DNA of 64,000 bases from Gluconobacter sp. Gdi (GCF_014132155.1 NZ_BLJQ01000002.1:500845-564844); one strand, 5' to 3'. Numbered from the stretch's first letter, positions 24,969-34,591 are shown. Notes: generated from the letters alone by a model not told the origin. A program made the numbers and translations.

Positions 24969-27403
24969 TGCTGGGGCGTAGATGCCTGTGTGTGTTGATA
25001 GTGTTTATGCTGTCAGAAAGCGCATCAGCTTTGCCGTCTACGGGGAGTGCGCTTCTTCCATCAGGCTGGTCATTTCTAAATGATCCTTCCCCCCTTTTGT
25101 CAAAGAAGGAGAAGGCGAGGGCGGCGGTAGAACGCGCGAACGTCGGTGTGCAGCCTGTTATACAGGCTAAAGAGGATGTTGCCCCAACCGCAACTGGCTT
25201 ATGGCTACCTTTGGGTGAGATGACGCCGGTTGCTGCCTTTCAGAATGGTCGGCGTCTCCTGATCGTCGCTGCCGGGCGCCATGTTATAGACACTGCAGGG
25301 CTCACAAATGATACGCCATTCGAGGCTGTATCTGCTCGTGTTATGGCGGATGTGACGGCTGTTAGCATCCTGTGCCCTGAAGGAGCCATTCCATCAGTCA
25401 GGCCTGCCGGGCATGGATGGACGGTCTCTCTCGCACAACAGCCGGCCTCACCAACAGACGCTATGTTATTGGGCCAAGATGGCGGTGCCTTAACTTTCAT
25501 GCCACCTCGGACGGATGGGGCTTTGGCCGTTGTCACGTTCCGGGATCCAGATTCCGGTCGGCGACTTTTGCTCGGTCTTTCACGGTCAGGATCTATATCC
25601 GGTGACTTGATCCGGCGTGGAGCGGGTTTTGAGGTTCGCCCTAGCCTGACGGGGCTGGTTATCGCGGCTGATGATGATGCAATCGAGTTAAGGCAAAGCG
25701 GAAAGCAGTTTTTTCTGGATCGAGTTGGCCCAGGTGATACTCCGCTTCTCGCTGGCGGAAAGCTGGCCGCTTATGGGGCCTCGGATGCCGGGGTATCGTT
25801 GGCCGATAGTGCGCCTGATAATCTGCGAGACAGTGTTCATCGCGCCTGGATCGCGGCGGCAACAGCGTCAGCAGGACAGCGCTTTGATGCGCGGGTCCGT
25901 CTGGCACAGGCAGCGGCGAGATTGGCGAATGGTGCATTGGTTTCTCAGGTTTTGCAGGCAGCACTGGAAGATCAACCTGAAGGGGGTGCGCGTAAGGATG
26001 TACGAAGACTGAAACAGATTGCGGCGGTGCTCAACGGTCGCGCTGATCAGTCTCTCTTAACGGAAGAAGAAGGGGCGGCGCCGGAAGATCAGTTCTGGCG
26101 AGGCATGGTGCGTGCGCAGTTTCCCCTTGTGGGAGACGGGCGTGATGTCAATGCGCAGAGAACCCGTATAGCAAGCTTGATTGCGGCAGGTTTGCCATCG
26201 GTCTCGGCTTATTCTCAGCCTTTGCGGCACCGCCTGTTACCAGCGGGGGCAGAGTGGGTCGCGCGATACGGCACGGCAAAAGATCGGGGCGTTCTATCGT
26301 CTCTGCCTTTGGGGCCTGAAACTGCCCTTGCACGCGCCTTGGTGGCAACGGACATTCGTGCGTTGGATGCAAGAGGGCAGCTTGAAAAGCTCGCTCATGA
26401 TCCTGCTCCCCTGATATGGCCTGTTGCACGCGAGGCCGTTTTGAAGCTGGATCTTGAAACAGGCGGATTGCCCGCAAAAGCAGTAGGTGAGCGTGTGGAT
26501 GCTCTTATGCCTGCTTTTCGAATGGCAGGAAGGGAGCGTGAGGCACGCCTGCTGAGTATTGATGCTTTCATTAAAGGGAAAGAATGGCGCGCCGCTCAAC
26601 AGGGCGTGCAAGACGGGCAGGCTGTCTATGGGAAAGAGGATTTTCCTGGGCATGACAGGATGATCGTCATTGCCCGAGGGCTTGCGGAACAGAAAAATAT
26701 CGAAATGCCTGGTGCTCTCGCCGAAGTTGAGCTGTTGAAATCAGCACTGACGATCACGCCGAATGATCCGACATTGCAAACCTATTTTCTGAAAGCTCTG
26801 GACCGTCGTTATGCTGTGCTAGGTCTGCCGGCAGCTCAACGAATGGTCTTGCGTCGTCTTCTGCAGAACCAGCAGGGGGCGGAACATCAGGACACTATGC
26901 TGAAGCTTGTTCGTCTGGATTTTGATGCAGGTGATCTGAGCGCGGCACTCCATGATTTACCAGCGGAAAAGCCAGAAGATGTTTCTGCGCTTCCGGGAGG
27001 GCAGCTGGAAGCATTGGATGTGACTTTGCTTCGCGCCGAAATTGCGCAGGCCCAACACGATCTGCCTAAAGCGGAACGTTACCTCACAGGCCGGACAGAG
27101 GTTCAGGCTTTGAAAATGCGTGCGAAACTGATGGAGCAGGCGAAGGACTGGGCTGGTGCAGTGTCTGCTCTGAAGCCTGCCCTCGATGCAGCATGGGCAG
27201 CGCGAAAAGATGCTTCAACTCTGTCAGCAGAGCTGGAAGCCTTGGTTCTCGAACTGGCTGGTGATGCCTCAAGAGCTCATGATGGTGCCACACTTACTAT
27301 GTTGAAAAAGCAGTATGGTTCTTCAATGGAGCACTCATCGTCCGCAGGGGTCTTCAATCTTCTTGTTGGAGAAAATCCGGCAGGTCTGCCCGCAGGTGGG
27401 TAA
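24968..27403 (+). CDS. Large exported protein of flagellar operon, function unknown
   Basis: An 811-residue protein with a Sec-type signal peptide (positive start, hydrophobic LCVLIVFMLSESASA, cleavage near residue 22). The N-terminal third is beta-rich. The rest is Ala/Leu-rich and helical, of TPR-like solenoid character (for example LLKSALTITPNDPTLQTYFLKALDR, then QHDLPKAERYL). No catalytic motif is recognised. The start codon overlaps the MotE-like stop (TAATG), so it is translated with the flagellar genes and probably acts in the periplasm on motor or rod assembly. This role is inferred from context only. Confidence 0.65.
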   Translation: MLGRRCLCVLIVFMLSESASALPSTGSALLPSGWSFLNDPSPLLSKKEKARAAVERANVGVQPVIQAKEDVAPTATGLWLPLGEMTPVAAFQNGRRLLIVAAGRHVIDTAGLTNDTPFEAVSARVMADVTAVSILCPEGAIPSVRPAGHGWTVSLAQQPASPTDAMLLGQDGGALTFMPPRTDGALAVVTFRDPDSGRRLLLGLSRSGSISGDLIRRGAGFEVRPSLTGLVIAADDDAIELRQSGKQFFLDRVGPGDTPLLAGGKLAAYGASDAGVSLADSAPDNLRDSVHRAWIAAATASAGQRFDARVRLAQAAARLANGALVSQVLQAALEDQPEGGARKDVRRLKQIAAVLNGRADQSLLTEEEGAAPEDQFWRGMVRAQFPLVGDGRDVNAQRTRIASLIAAGLPSVSAYSQPLRHRLLPAGAEWVARYGTAKDRGVLSSLPLGPETALARALVATDIRALDARGQLEKLAHDPAPLIWPVAREAVLKLDLETGGLPAKAVGERVDALMPAFRMAGREREARLLSIDAFIKGKEWRAAQQGVQDGQAVYGKEDFPGHDRMIVIARGLAEQKNIEMPGALAEVELLKSALTITPNDPTLQTYFLKALDRRYAVLGLPAAQRMVLRRLLQNQQGAEHQDTMLKLVRLDFDAGDLSAALHDLPAEKPEDVSALPGGQLEALDVTLLRAEIAQAQHDLPKAERYLTGRTEVQALKMRAKLMEQAKDWAGAVSALKPALDAAWAARKDASTLSAELEALVLELAGDASRAHDGATLTMLKKQYGSSMEHSSSAGVFNLLVGENPAGLPAGG

Positions 27404-27408
27404 GGCAG

Positions 27409-28065
27409 TCAGGTGCTATGGGCCTTGAGAAAAGTCTGGATGCCATACGCCATAAAATGGGCCAGATTTTCGCCTTCCTTGGGGGGCTTGCAGTGGGTCA
27501 GATGCGCGAGCAGCGGGCCGCCAAGGGTCATACTGAAAAGTAGGTCAGCGGCCTCTTCGATGTTCTCGATATCAAGGTGGCCTGCCTGGACCTGCTTGGT
27601 CAGCCACTGTTGAACCGGCAGGGCGCGACCAGAGAGATGAAACAGATCTGTGACGATTTGACGTACGGCAGGATTGCGCGTGGTTTCCGTGATAATGGAT
27701 TTCAGCAGACCAAGCCGCTCTTCGTCGAAAAGCTGCTCTGCGATAAGCATCATCATCATCTGGAGCTGTTGGGGCAGCGGATCTGTTTCAACCGGAGTGT
27801 AAGGGATCGGGGCGAAAAGCCGTTCGATAATAAGGGTCTCGAAAAGAGATTTTTTAGACTCGAAAAACTGGTAGAGCGTCTTTTTGGACATCCCGGAGCA
27901 CGTAGCAATGCTGTCCATGGACGCTGCATGATAGCCATGAGTCGTGAGCATTGAACTTGCAGCATTCAGGATCCGCGTCTTGCGCTCTACGTCATCCACT
28001 GAACCGTTATGATCGCAGCACCGCAGCTTGCGGGTATCGGGTAGGGCGGAAGTGGGACTGTTCAA
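27409..28065 (-). CDS. TetR/AcrR-family transcriptional repressor
   Basis: About 218 residues. The N-terminal helix-turn-helix is clear: RKTRILNAASSMLTTHGYHAASMDSIATCSGMSKKTLYQFFESKKSLF. The C-terminal ligand domain is all helical (AQLFDEE-like, LFSMTLGGPLLAHL). TTG 28065 is chosen because GGAG lies 6 bases upstream; TTG 28071 and GTG 27999 are alternatives. It is divergent from the RND efflux operon, as with acrR-acrAB, and so probably represses it. Two GAAAC-N6-GTTTC repeats in the shared promoter region are the likely binding sites. Confidence 0.88.
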   Translation of the reverse strand: MNSPTSALPDTRKLRCCDHNGSVDDVERKTRILNAASSMLTTHGYHAASMDSIATCSGMSKKTLYQFFESKKSLFETLIIERLFAPIPYTPVETDPLPQQLQMMMMLIAEQLFDEERLGLLKSIITETTRNPAVRQIVTDLFHLSGRALPVQQWLTKQVQAGHLDIENIEEAADLLFSMTLGGPLLAHLTHCKPPKEGENLAHFMAYGIQTFLKAHST

Positions 28066-28112
28066 GATCAACTCCGGGATTATTCGTACCGGCCGAATTG
28101 ACGTTCATCAAA

Positions 28113-28155
28113 GAAACCGGCTTGTTTCCGGAACAACTGGAAACTGCGTGGTTTC
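28113..28155. promoter_or_regulatory. Tandem operator candidate for the TetR repressor
   Basis: GAAACCGGCTTGTTTC (28113-28128) and GAAACTGCGTGGTTTC (28140-28155) are two copies of the inverted repeat GAAAC-N6-GTTTC, with centres 27 bases apart in the tetR-RND intergenic region. Size and symmetry fit TetR-family operators. Binding is inferred. Confidence 0.7.
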
Positions 28156-28243
28156 TGTATCACAGGATAGCGGCTGTATCATGCCTTCTTTTCAGAAAAC
28201 ATTTTGGATGTCGTCCGCGACTGTCGTCTTGGAGAAAGGTCAG

Positions 28244-29389
28244 ATGCGCCGTCAGGCCAAAACAATGATCCCTTTGCTGGCAGCCATGCCTTTCTTGGTT
28301 GCTGGCTGTCAGAAGAAAGCTGCCGCTCCGCAATTGCCGCCACAGCCTGTTGGCGTCATGACGCTGCAAACCCAGCCGGTTACGCTGGAGACGTCTCTTC
28401 CCGGCCGAACGGATGCCTATGAACAGGCGCAGATCCGGCCGCAGGTGAATGGTGTGATTGTCTCGCGTGACTTTGAGCAGGGTGCGGACGTCAAAAAAGG
28501 GCAGCAGCTGTTCCAGGTTTATATTGCGCCGTATCAGGCTGCTTATGACCAGGCTAAGGCTCAGCTTATGAATGCTCAGGCCGTTGCCACGCGCGCGGCT
28601 GGTCAGCTTCGCCGTTATGCGCCGCTGGTCAAGGCGCATGCTGTCAGCTCACAGGACTATGACAACACGCTTGCAACGGCCCGCGAAGCTGAAGCGCAGG
28701 TTGCTCAGGCGAAGGCCAATCTTGAGGCTGCTGAAGTCAATCTCAATTACACCCATGTCCGCGCCCCGATTGATGGCCGTATCGGCCGTACGCTTTACAC
28801 GCCGGGGGCGCTGCTCACGGCAGGGCAGACACAGCCGATCGCAGTCGTGACACGGCTTGATCCGATCTATGTGGACGTCAATTTGGCAGCTTCGGACATG
28901 CTGCGTCTCAAGCATGAACTGGCAACGGGGCAGGTCGAGCGTAAAGGCGATGATGCCGCTGCTGTTGGCCTCAAGCTTGAAGATGATTCAGACTACCCGC
29001 AGCGCGGCAAGCTCCAGCTTTCGGAAGTCACGGTCGATCCTGCAACGGGAACGCTTGTCATGCGAGCTGTTTTCCCGAACCCGGATCATCTGCTTTTGCC
29101 GGGAATGTTTGTGCATGCCCATATCCGTGAAGGTATCGATCCGAACGGCATTCTGGTGCCGCAGGTGGCTGTCCAGCGTGATTCTAAGGGCAACCCCTTT
29201 GTGATGATTGTTGATGCAGAAAACAAGGTGCAGCAGCGCTCTATCCAGACGTCCCGGACGGTTGGAAAGGACTGGCTGGTGACGGGCGGCGTCAAGGCTG
29301 GCGACAAGATCATCGTGAACGGTCTGCAGAAGGTTCAGCCGGGGGCAAAGGTCGCACCTCAAGACGTTCCCGCGGGAAAGGCTGAGTAA
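28244..29389 (+). CDS. RND efflux periplasmic adaptor (AcrA/MexA-type lipoprotein)
   Basis: About 381 residues. It is a membrane fusion protein that joins the inner-membrane RND pump to the outer-membrane channel. The signal ends at lipobox FLVAG-Cys near residue 20. The barrel-sandwich/lipoyl halves (VTLETSLPGRTDAYEQAQIRPQVNGVI and VNLNYTHVRAPIDGRIGRT) flank a coiled-coil hairpin (about 105-165), and DLAASDMLRLKHEL-like and VTVDPATGTLVMRAVFPNP segments form the beta barrel. ATG 28244 follows AAAGG with the lipoprotein signal intact; the frame extends further upstream without such a signal. First gene of the efflux operon, 6 bases before the pump. Confidence 0.92.
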   Translation: MRRQAKTMIPLLAAMPFLVAGCQKKAAAPQLPPQPVGVMTLQTQPVTLETSLPGRTDAYEQAQIRPQVNGVIVSRDFEQGADVKKGQQLFQVYIAPYQAAYDQAKAQLMNAQAVATRAAGQLRRYAPLVKAHAVSSQDYDNTLATAREAEAQVAQAKANLEAAEVNLNYTHVRAPIDGRIGRTLYTPGALLTAGQTQPIAVVTRLDPIYVDVNLAASDMLRLKHELATGQVERKGDDAAAVGLKLEDDSDYPQRGKLQLSEVTVDPATGTLVMRAVFPNPDHLLLPGMFVHAHIREGIDPNGILVPQVAVQRDSKGNPFVMIVDAENKVQQRSIQTSRTVGKDWLVTGGVKAGDKIIVNGLQKVQPGAKVAPQDVPAGKAE

Positions 29390-29395
29390 CAGCAC

Positions 29396-32300
29396 ATGAC
29401 GCTCTCACGCTTTTTCATTGATCGGCCGATCTTTGCCTGGGTGATCGGACTGATCATCATGCTGGTTGGTGGCGTTGCCATTACCCGCATGCCGATTGCC
29501 CAGTATCCCAGCATCGCACCGCCGCAGATCGCCATTTCCGTCATGTATCCGGGTGCTTCGGCGGAAACCGTGAACAATACGGTCGTCCGTCCGATCCTGC
29601 AGCAGATGTATGGTCTGGATCATCTCGAGTATCTGTCTGCTTCGTCCTATGCGAGCGGCCAGATGGAGATTGATCTGACGTTCGAGCAGGGGACCAATCC
29701 TGACATTGCTCAGGTTCAGGTTCAGAACAAGCTCCAGCTGGCGCAGCCGCGTCTGCCTTCCGAAGTGACGGCTCAGGGTTTGAGCGTTACGAAGGCCACC
29801 AAGAACTTCATGATGGTTCTGGCCTTCATTTCCGAAGATGGTAGCATGTCTGGCCAAGACATCGCAGATTACGTGGCTTCCAACATTTCTGATCCACTGT
29901 CGCGTGTGTCAGGCGTGGGTGACCACACGCTGTTTGGCTCTGAGTATGCCATGCGAATCTGGCTGGATCCGTCCCGGCTGTATAATTACGGGTTGACGGT
30001 TGGGGATGTGCAGTCTGCCATTCAGGCACAGAATATTCAGGTTTCGTCTGGTGAACTGGGTGGTCTTCCCGCAAAGAAGGGTATCGGATTTGATGCGACG
30101 GTGATCGGCCCGACGCGTCTGAGTTCGCCTGAAGAATTCAACAAGATTCTGCTCAAGGTCCAGCAAGACGGCAGTCAGGTTCGCCTGAGCGACGTGGCCC
30201 GTGTTGAACTGGGCGCACAGAGTTATGCTCTGGGTTCCGTCTATAACGGTCATCCTGCATCTGCGATGGCGCTGAAGCTGGCGCCGGGTGCTAACCAGCT
30301 TCAGACAGAGGCCGCAGTTCGCGCCAAGATGACGGACCTGCAGCGTTATTTCCCTCATAGTCTGAAGCTGGTTTATCCGCTGGATACCGAGCCGTTTATC
30401 ACGCTTTCTATTAAGGAAGTCATCGAGACGCTGGTTATTGCCATCATTCTCGTCTTCTTCGTGATGCTGATCTTCCTTCAGAACTTCCGCGCCACGCTAA
30501 TCCCGACGATTGCTGTTCCGGTTGTTCTTCTGGGCACGTTCGGGCTCCTGTCCGTGATGGGATACAGCATCAACACGCTGACCATGCTGGCTATGGTTCT
30601 GGCTGTTGGTCTGCTCGTGGACGATGCGATCGTCGTTGTTGAAAACGTTGAGCGTGTGATGACGGATGAGGGCCTGTCTCCCAAGGAAGCAGCCCGTCAG
30701 TCCATGGACGAAATTTCCGGCGCCCTAATTGGTATCGTGCTGGTTCTGACGGCCGTGTTCCTGCCGATGGCTGCCTTTGGTGGCTCTACCGGTGTGATTT
30801 ATCGCCAGTTCTCCATCACCATTGTTGCTGCCATGTGGTTGTCTGTTCTGGTGGCTATGGTCATGACGCCGGCACTCTGCGGGTCCATGCTCAAACCGAC
30901 CCATAAGGGACATGAGCGTGGTCCGGCAGCCTGGTTTAATCGCAATTTTGATCGCCTGACCAATGGTTATCTGGGTGGAGTGAAGTGGCTGATCCGCGCT
31001 CCTGTTGTCAGCATGATCGTGTTTTTGTTGCTGACCGCGGGTGTGGTGTTCCTGTTTACTCGTGTGCCCGGTGGTTTCCTTCCTGACGAAGATCAGGGGA
31101 TCATCTTTGGCCAGGTCACGATGAGGAATAACGCAACGCAGGAGCAGACGGCGGCCGTCAATCAGAAGATTACGGATTACGTCCTGAAAAATTACGGGGA
31201 CTACGTTCAGTCTGTCTTCACGATGAACGGCTTCAGCTTCGCCGGACAGGGCCAGTCCGCGGGTGCGTTCTTCATTAGAATGAAGCCTTGGGATCAGCGT
31301 CCCGGTGCGGCCCATACGACGATGACTGTGTCTCGTGAAATCATGATGCACTTCTGGATGGATCCGGACGCGCAGATCTTCGCAGTTAATCCTCCTGCCG
31401 TGATGGAGCTGGGTAATGCTACCGGTTTCGATCTGGAACTTGAGGACACAGGACATCTGGGTCACGCAGCACTGCTGGCTGCGCGTAATCAGGTGCTGAT
31501 GGAAGCAGCTAAAAATCCGCTGCTTCAGGCGGTTCGTCCGCTTGGTATGGAAGATGCGCCGCAGTTCAAGCTGGACATCAACCGTGAACGTGCGAATGCA
31601 CTTGGTCTGACCAACGCTGACATCAACACGACGCTGGAAGGTGCTCTTGGCTCCATCTACGTCAATCAGTTCATGCGCGATGACCGTGTGAAGCAGGTCT
31701 ATATCCAGGGTGAACCCTGGGCACGTATGACGCCGGAAGATCTGAACCGATGGTACGTCCGCAATACGACGGGCACGATGGTTCCGTTCAATGCCTTTGC
31801 GTCCGGGACGTGGGAAAGCGGCCCCCAGAAGGTCGAAGACTACAACGGCATGAACTCCTACGAGATTCAGGGGCAGCCTGCGGTTGGGTCCAGTTCCGGT
31901 CAGGCTATGAGCGAGATGGAAAAGATCCTCGCCAAGCTGCCACGTGGCATTGGGTATGAGTGGACGGGTCTGTCTTACGAGCAGCTTGCGTCCAGTGGTT
32001 CAACGGGGCCGCTTTATGCTCTGGCCGCTATCGTGATCATGTTCTGTCTTGCCGCGCTTTATGAAAGCTGGGCCATTCCGTTTGCCGTGCTTCTGGTGCT
32101 GCCACTGGGTGTGCTCGGAGCGATTGCTGCAACGCTGGGACGTGGCCTTTCCAACGACGTTTACTTCCAGGTTGGTCTGCTGACGACAGTGGGCCTGTCT
32201 GTGAAGAACGCGATCCTGATTGTGGAATTTGCCAAGGCTTTCTTCGAAGAAGGGCAATCTCTGGAAGAGTCCGTGATTGAAGCCGGGCGCGAACGTCTGA

Positions 32301-32572
32301 GGCCAATTCTCATGACGTCCATTGCCTTCGTCTGTGGTGTGTTCCCGCTTGCGATCGCAACGGGGGCAGGCTCTGCTGCACGTGTGGCCATCGGCACCTG
32401 CGTGGTGGGCGGCATGCTCTCTGCAACCTTGCTTGCGATTTACTTCGTGCCGGTATTCTTCGTGGTGGTGCTGCGTCTGTTCCGTGTGGTCCGGATCCGG
32501 GACCGGAAGGATGCCTATGCCCATCTGGATAATAAGGCGACACCTGCCATTGAAGGGGAGCACGGCGCATGA
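29396..32572 (+). CDS. RND multidrug efflux transporter (AcrB/MexB, HAE-1 family)
   Basis: A 1058-residue inner-membrane proton-driven pump with twelve membrane helices and two large periplasmic loops. The start SRFFIDRPIFAWVIGLIIMLVG is typical. The proton-relay Asp pair is in LVDDAIVVVENVERVM, helix 10 carries the Lys in LSVKNAILIVEFAK, and GFLPDEDQGIIFGQV is conserved. It exports lipophilic drugs, solvents or acids from periplasm and membrane as a trimer. It overlaps the outer-membrane channel gene by 4 bases (ATGA). Normal length for the family. Confidence 0.96.
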   Translation: MTLSRFFIDRPIFAWVIGLIIMLVGGVAITRMPIAQYPSIAPPQIAISVMYPGASAETVNNTVVRPILQQMYGLDHLEYLSASSYASGQMEIDLTFEQGTNPDIAQVQVQNKLQLAQPRLPSEVTAQGLSVTKATKNFMMVLAFISEDGSMSGQDIADYVASNISDPLSRVSGVGDHTLFGSEYAMRIWLDPSRLYNYGLTVGDVQSAIQAQNIQVSSGELGGLPAKKGIGFDATVIGPTRLSSPEEFNKILLKVQQDGSQVRLSDVARVELGAQSYALGSVYNGHPASAMALKLAPGANQLQTEAAVRAKMTDLQRYFPHSLKLVYPLDTEPFITLSIKEVIETLVIAIILVFFVMLIFLQNFRATLIPTIAVPVVLLGTFGLLSVMGYSINTLTMLAMVLAVGLLVDDAIVVVENVERVMTDEGLSPKEAARQSMDEISGALIGIVLVLTAVFLPMAAFGGSTGVIYRQFSITIVAAMWLSVLVAMVMTPALCGSMLKPTHKGHERGPAAWFNRNFDRLTNGYLGGVKWLIRAPVVSMIVFLLLTAGVVFLFTRVPGGFLPDEDQGIIFGQVTMRNNATQEQTAAVNQKITDYVLKNYGDYVQSVFTMNGFSFAGQGQSAGAFFIRMKPWDQRPGAAHTTMTVSREIMMHFWMDPDAQIFAVNPPAVMELGNATGFDLELEDTGHLGHAALLAARNQVLMEAAKNPLLQAVRPLGMEDAPQFKLDINRERANALGLTNADINTTLEGALGSIYVNQFMRDDRVKQVYIQGEPWARMTPEDLNRWYVRNTTGTMVPFNAFASGTWESGPQKVEDYNGMNSYEIQGQPAVGSSSGQAMSEMEKILAKLPRGIGYEWTGLSYEQLASSGSTGPLYALAAIVIMFCLAALYESWAIPFAVLLVLPLGVLGAIAATLGRGLSNDVYFQVGLLTTVGLSVKNAILIVEFAKAFFEEGQSLEESVIEAGRERLRPILMTSIAFVCGVFPLAIATGAGSAARVAIGTCVVGGMLSATLLAIYFVPVFFVVVLRLFRVVRIRDRKDAYAHLDNKATPAIEGEHGA

Positions 32573-34023
32573 AGGCCCGTCTTGGATTTGCCGCGCTGTT
32601 GATGCTTTCCAGCTGCAACATGGCTCCCAGATATCACCAGCCAACGCAGGCTGTGCAGAATGGTTATCCTGCCGACACAGGTGCAAAAAATGCACCTGCA
32701 GTCAGCAGCGTTGCCAATCTCGGGTGGGAGGATTTTTATACCGACCCGCGGTTGAAGGCGCTCGTTCAGCTGGCTCTGAAGAACAATCGTGATCTGGCAG
32801 CGCAGGCAGCGGCTGTCACGGTTGCGCGTGGGCAGTATGAAATTCAGAACGCATCCCTGTTCCCCATTATTTCTGCTGGGGGGCAGGGGATGTTCATGGC
32901 GCCGTCTGATACGGCGGGCTTCTCGTTTGCACCAGGCTTGGGCACCTCTGTTTCCACCTTGCGCCTGTATCAGACGTCCATCGGATTTTCGTCTTATGAG
33001 GTGGATCTCTGGGGGCGTATTCGCAATCTGACGAGGCAGCAGGCTGAAACCGTTCTCAACAGTGTGGAGAATGCCCGGAATGTTCTGCTCACCACCGTGT
33101 CACAGGTGGGGACAACCTACATTCAATGGCTGGCTGACAGGGAACAGCTTCGTGTCACACGCGGGACGCTGAAGTCGCAGGGAGAGACCCTGCGTTTGAC
33201 GCAGTTGTCGTATGACAATGGCGAAACGGATGCGCTCACGCTTGCGCAGGTCAAAACCCAGGTTGAGCAGGCTTCCGCCAATGAAGCGCAGTATGCCCGC
33301 GCCGTAGCGGATGACGAGCATGCGCTTCAGTTGCTGGTCGGAACGCCTCTGCCCGCCGATCTGCCGCCACCGGCGCCGTTCGGTGCGCAGACCATGATCG
33401 CGAACCTCCCGGAAGGTCTGCCTTCGGATCTGCTCGCACAGCGGCCTGACATCGTGGCTGCCGAACATACTCTGATCGGTGCCAACGCGAATATTGGTGC
33501 CGCACGCGCCGCATTCTTCCCGAAAGTGACACTGACGGCTTCCGAAGGCACAAGCTCGCTCCAGTTTCGCAAGCTGTTCACGCCTGGTGCGGAGACATGG
33601 ACTGTTTCACCGTCTATCAGTTTACCGATTTTCACCTGGGGCCAGAGTGAAGGCAATCTGTTGATGGCGAAGGCGCAGAAGCTTCAATATGCGGCACAGT
33701 ATGAAAAGACTGTGCAGACGGCTTTCCGGGAAGTGTCGGATGCGTTGACGGCCCGTGAGACGTATCTGTCTCAGGACCGCCACATGCAGTCGCTCGTTGA
33801 TCAGTCACAGAAGGCCTATGACCTGGCGAAGATGCGGTATGATGCCGGGATCGATAGTTATCTGACGACGCTTGAGCAGCAGAGAACGCTTTATCAGGCT
33901 CAGCAGAATGCCATTCTGGTTCAGGCGGCCCGGTTCCAGAATCTCGTCACGCTTTACCGGGCGCTTGGCGGTGGCTGGAGCCAGAAGACGGTTTCGCCTA
34001 CAGTGCCTGCCGCAACGCACTGA
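32569..34023 (+). CDS. Efflux outer-membrane lipoprotein (NodT/OprM family)
   Basis: A 484-residue outer-membrane factor of the TolC superfamily that completes the tripartite pump. The lipobox MLSS-Cys is near residue 17. Two OEP repeats follow: DPRLKALVQLALKNNRDLAAQAAAV with YEVDLWGRIRNL, then GLPSDLLAQRPDIVAAEHTLIGANANIGAARAAFFPK and the second helical hairpin. GGGGAG precedes the ATG, which overlaps the pump stop. C-terminal repeat ends with YLTTLEQQRTLYQAQQN. Confidence 0.94.
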   Translation: MKARLGFAALLMLSSCNMAPRYHQPTQAVQNGYPADTGAKNAPAVSSVANLGWEDFYTDPRLKALVQLALKNNRDLAAQAAAVTVARGQYEIQNASLFPIISAGGQGMFMAPSDTAGFSFAPGLGTSVSTLRLYQTSIGFSSYEVDLWGRIRNLTRQQAETVLNSVENARNVLLTTVSQVGTTYIQWLADREQLRVTRGTLKSQGETLRLTQLSYDNGETDALTLAQVKTQVEQASANEAQYARAVADDEHALQLLVGTPLPADLPPPAPFGAQTMIANLPEGLPSDLLAQRPDIVAAEHTLIGANANIGAARAAFFPKVTLTASEGTSSLQFRKLFTPGAETWTVSPSISLPIFTWGQSEGNLLMAKAQKLQYAAQYEKTVQTAFREVSDALTARETYLSQDRHMQSLVDQSQKAYDLAKMRYDAGIDSYLTTLEQQRTLYQAQQNAILVQAARFQNLVTLYRALGGGWSQKTVSPTVPAATH

Positions 34024-34035
34024 CCGGAGAGCATC

Positions 34036-34377
34036 ATGCGCAGGATCCTGACTACCACTTTGGCCGTTCTAGCCCTGACGGGCACGGCTGTCGCGCAGGA
34101 TGCCGAGGGTGACGGGCCCAAGAAGCCGAGCATGCACGAACTGTATCATAGCTCCTCTCTTCCCCGGAGCCATGCTGACTTCAGTCGCTTCAAGTATCGC
34201 CCGCCAGGGGACAAGGTGGTTGAACAGCCGGATGCGTTTCGGCTGCTTTTCCGCACCCGTGACGGCCAGCCCGATGGTTATGCCGAACGTCGTGGTGATG
34301 CCGTGATCTACTATGATCGGTATGGCAAAGTGACGCATGTTCAGCCGCTCGCGCCGGACGATGAAACGCCGAACTGA
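34036..34377 (+). CDS. Small periplasmic protein of the RND operon
   Basis: A 113-residue protein with a cleavable Sec signal (RRILTTTLAVLALTGTAVAQ, cleavage after AVAQ at about residue 21). The mature part is hydrophilic and ends with a short beta-like DAVIYYDRYGKVTHVQPL. It starts 12 bases after the outer-membrane factor with GGAGAG about 5 bases before the ATG, and a strong terminator follows. It therefore belongs to the efflux operon. I recognise no family; an accessory role in the periplasm is inference. Confidence 0.7.
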   Translation: MRRILTTTLAVLALTGTAVAQDAEGDGPKKPSMHELYHSSSLPRSHADFSRFKYRPPGDKVVEQPDAFRLLFRTRDGQPDGYAERRGDAVIYYDRYGKVTHVQPLAPDDETPN

Positions 34378-34402
34378 TCTGTTTCTTCGACGACTGTTTT
34401 AG

Positions 34403-34438
34403 AAAGCCCCGCCCTGTTTTCAGGTGCGGGGCTTTTTT
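34403..34438 (+). terminator. Rho-independent terminator of the RND operon
   Basis: AAAGCCCCGC pairs with GCGGGGCTTT, extended by an inner CCTG/CAGG pairing, and is followed by eight T's. It ends the operon 26 bases after the last stop. Confidence 0.92.
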
Positions 34439-34520
34439 TTCGCTCATGGGAACGGGGCCTGCCTGTGTCCTCGCATGACCGAGTTTGTCGGAAAACAGAC
34501 ACACTTTATCAAAACCCTAT

Positions 34521-34535
34521 TGAGAATGTTTCTCA
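34521..34535 (+). promoter_or_regulatory. Fur box upstream of TonB receptor
   Basis: TGAGAATGTTTCTCA is a perfect 6-3-6 inverted repeat, close to the Fur core TGAGAAT-x-ATTCTCA. It lies 57 bases before the receptor start, so iron repression through Fur is expected. Confidence 0.75.
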
Positions 34536-34591
34536 TTACCAATATAGGGATTCCCGAATGTAAAATAACTTGTCTGAATGAAGAGGTTCCG

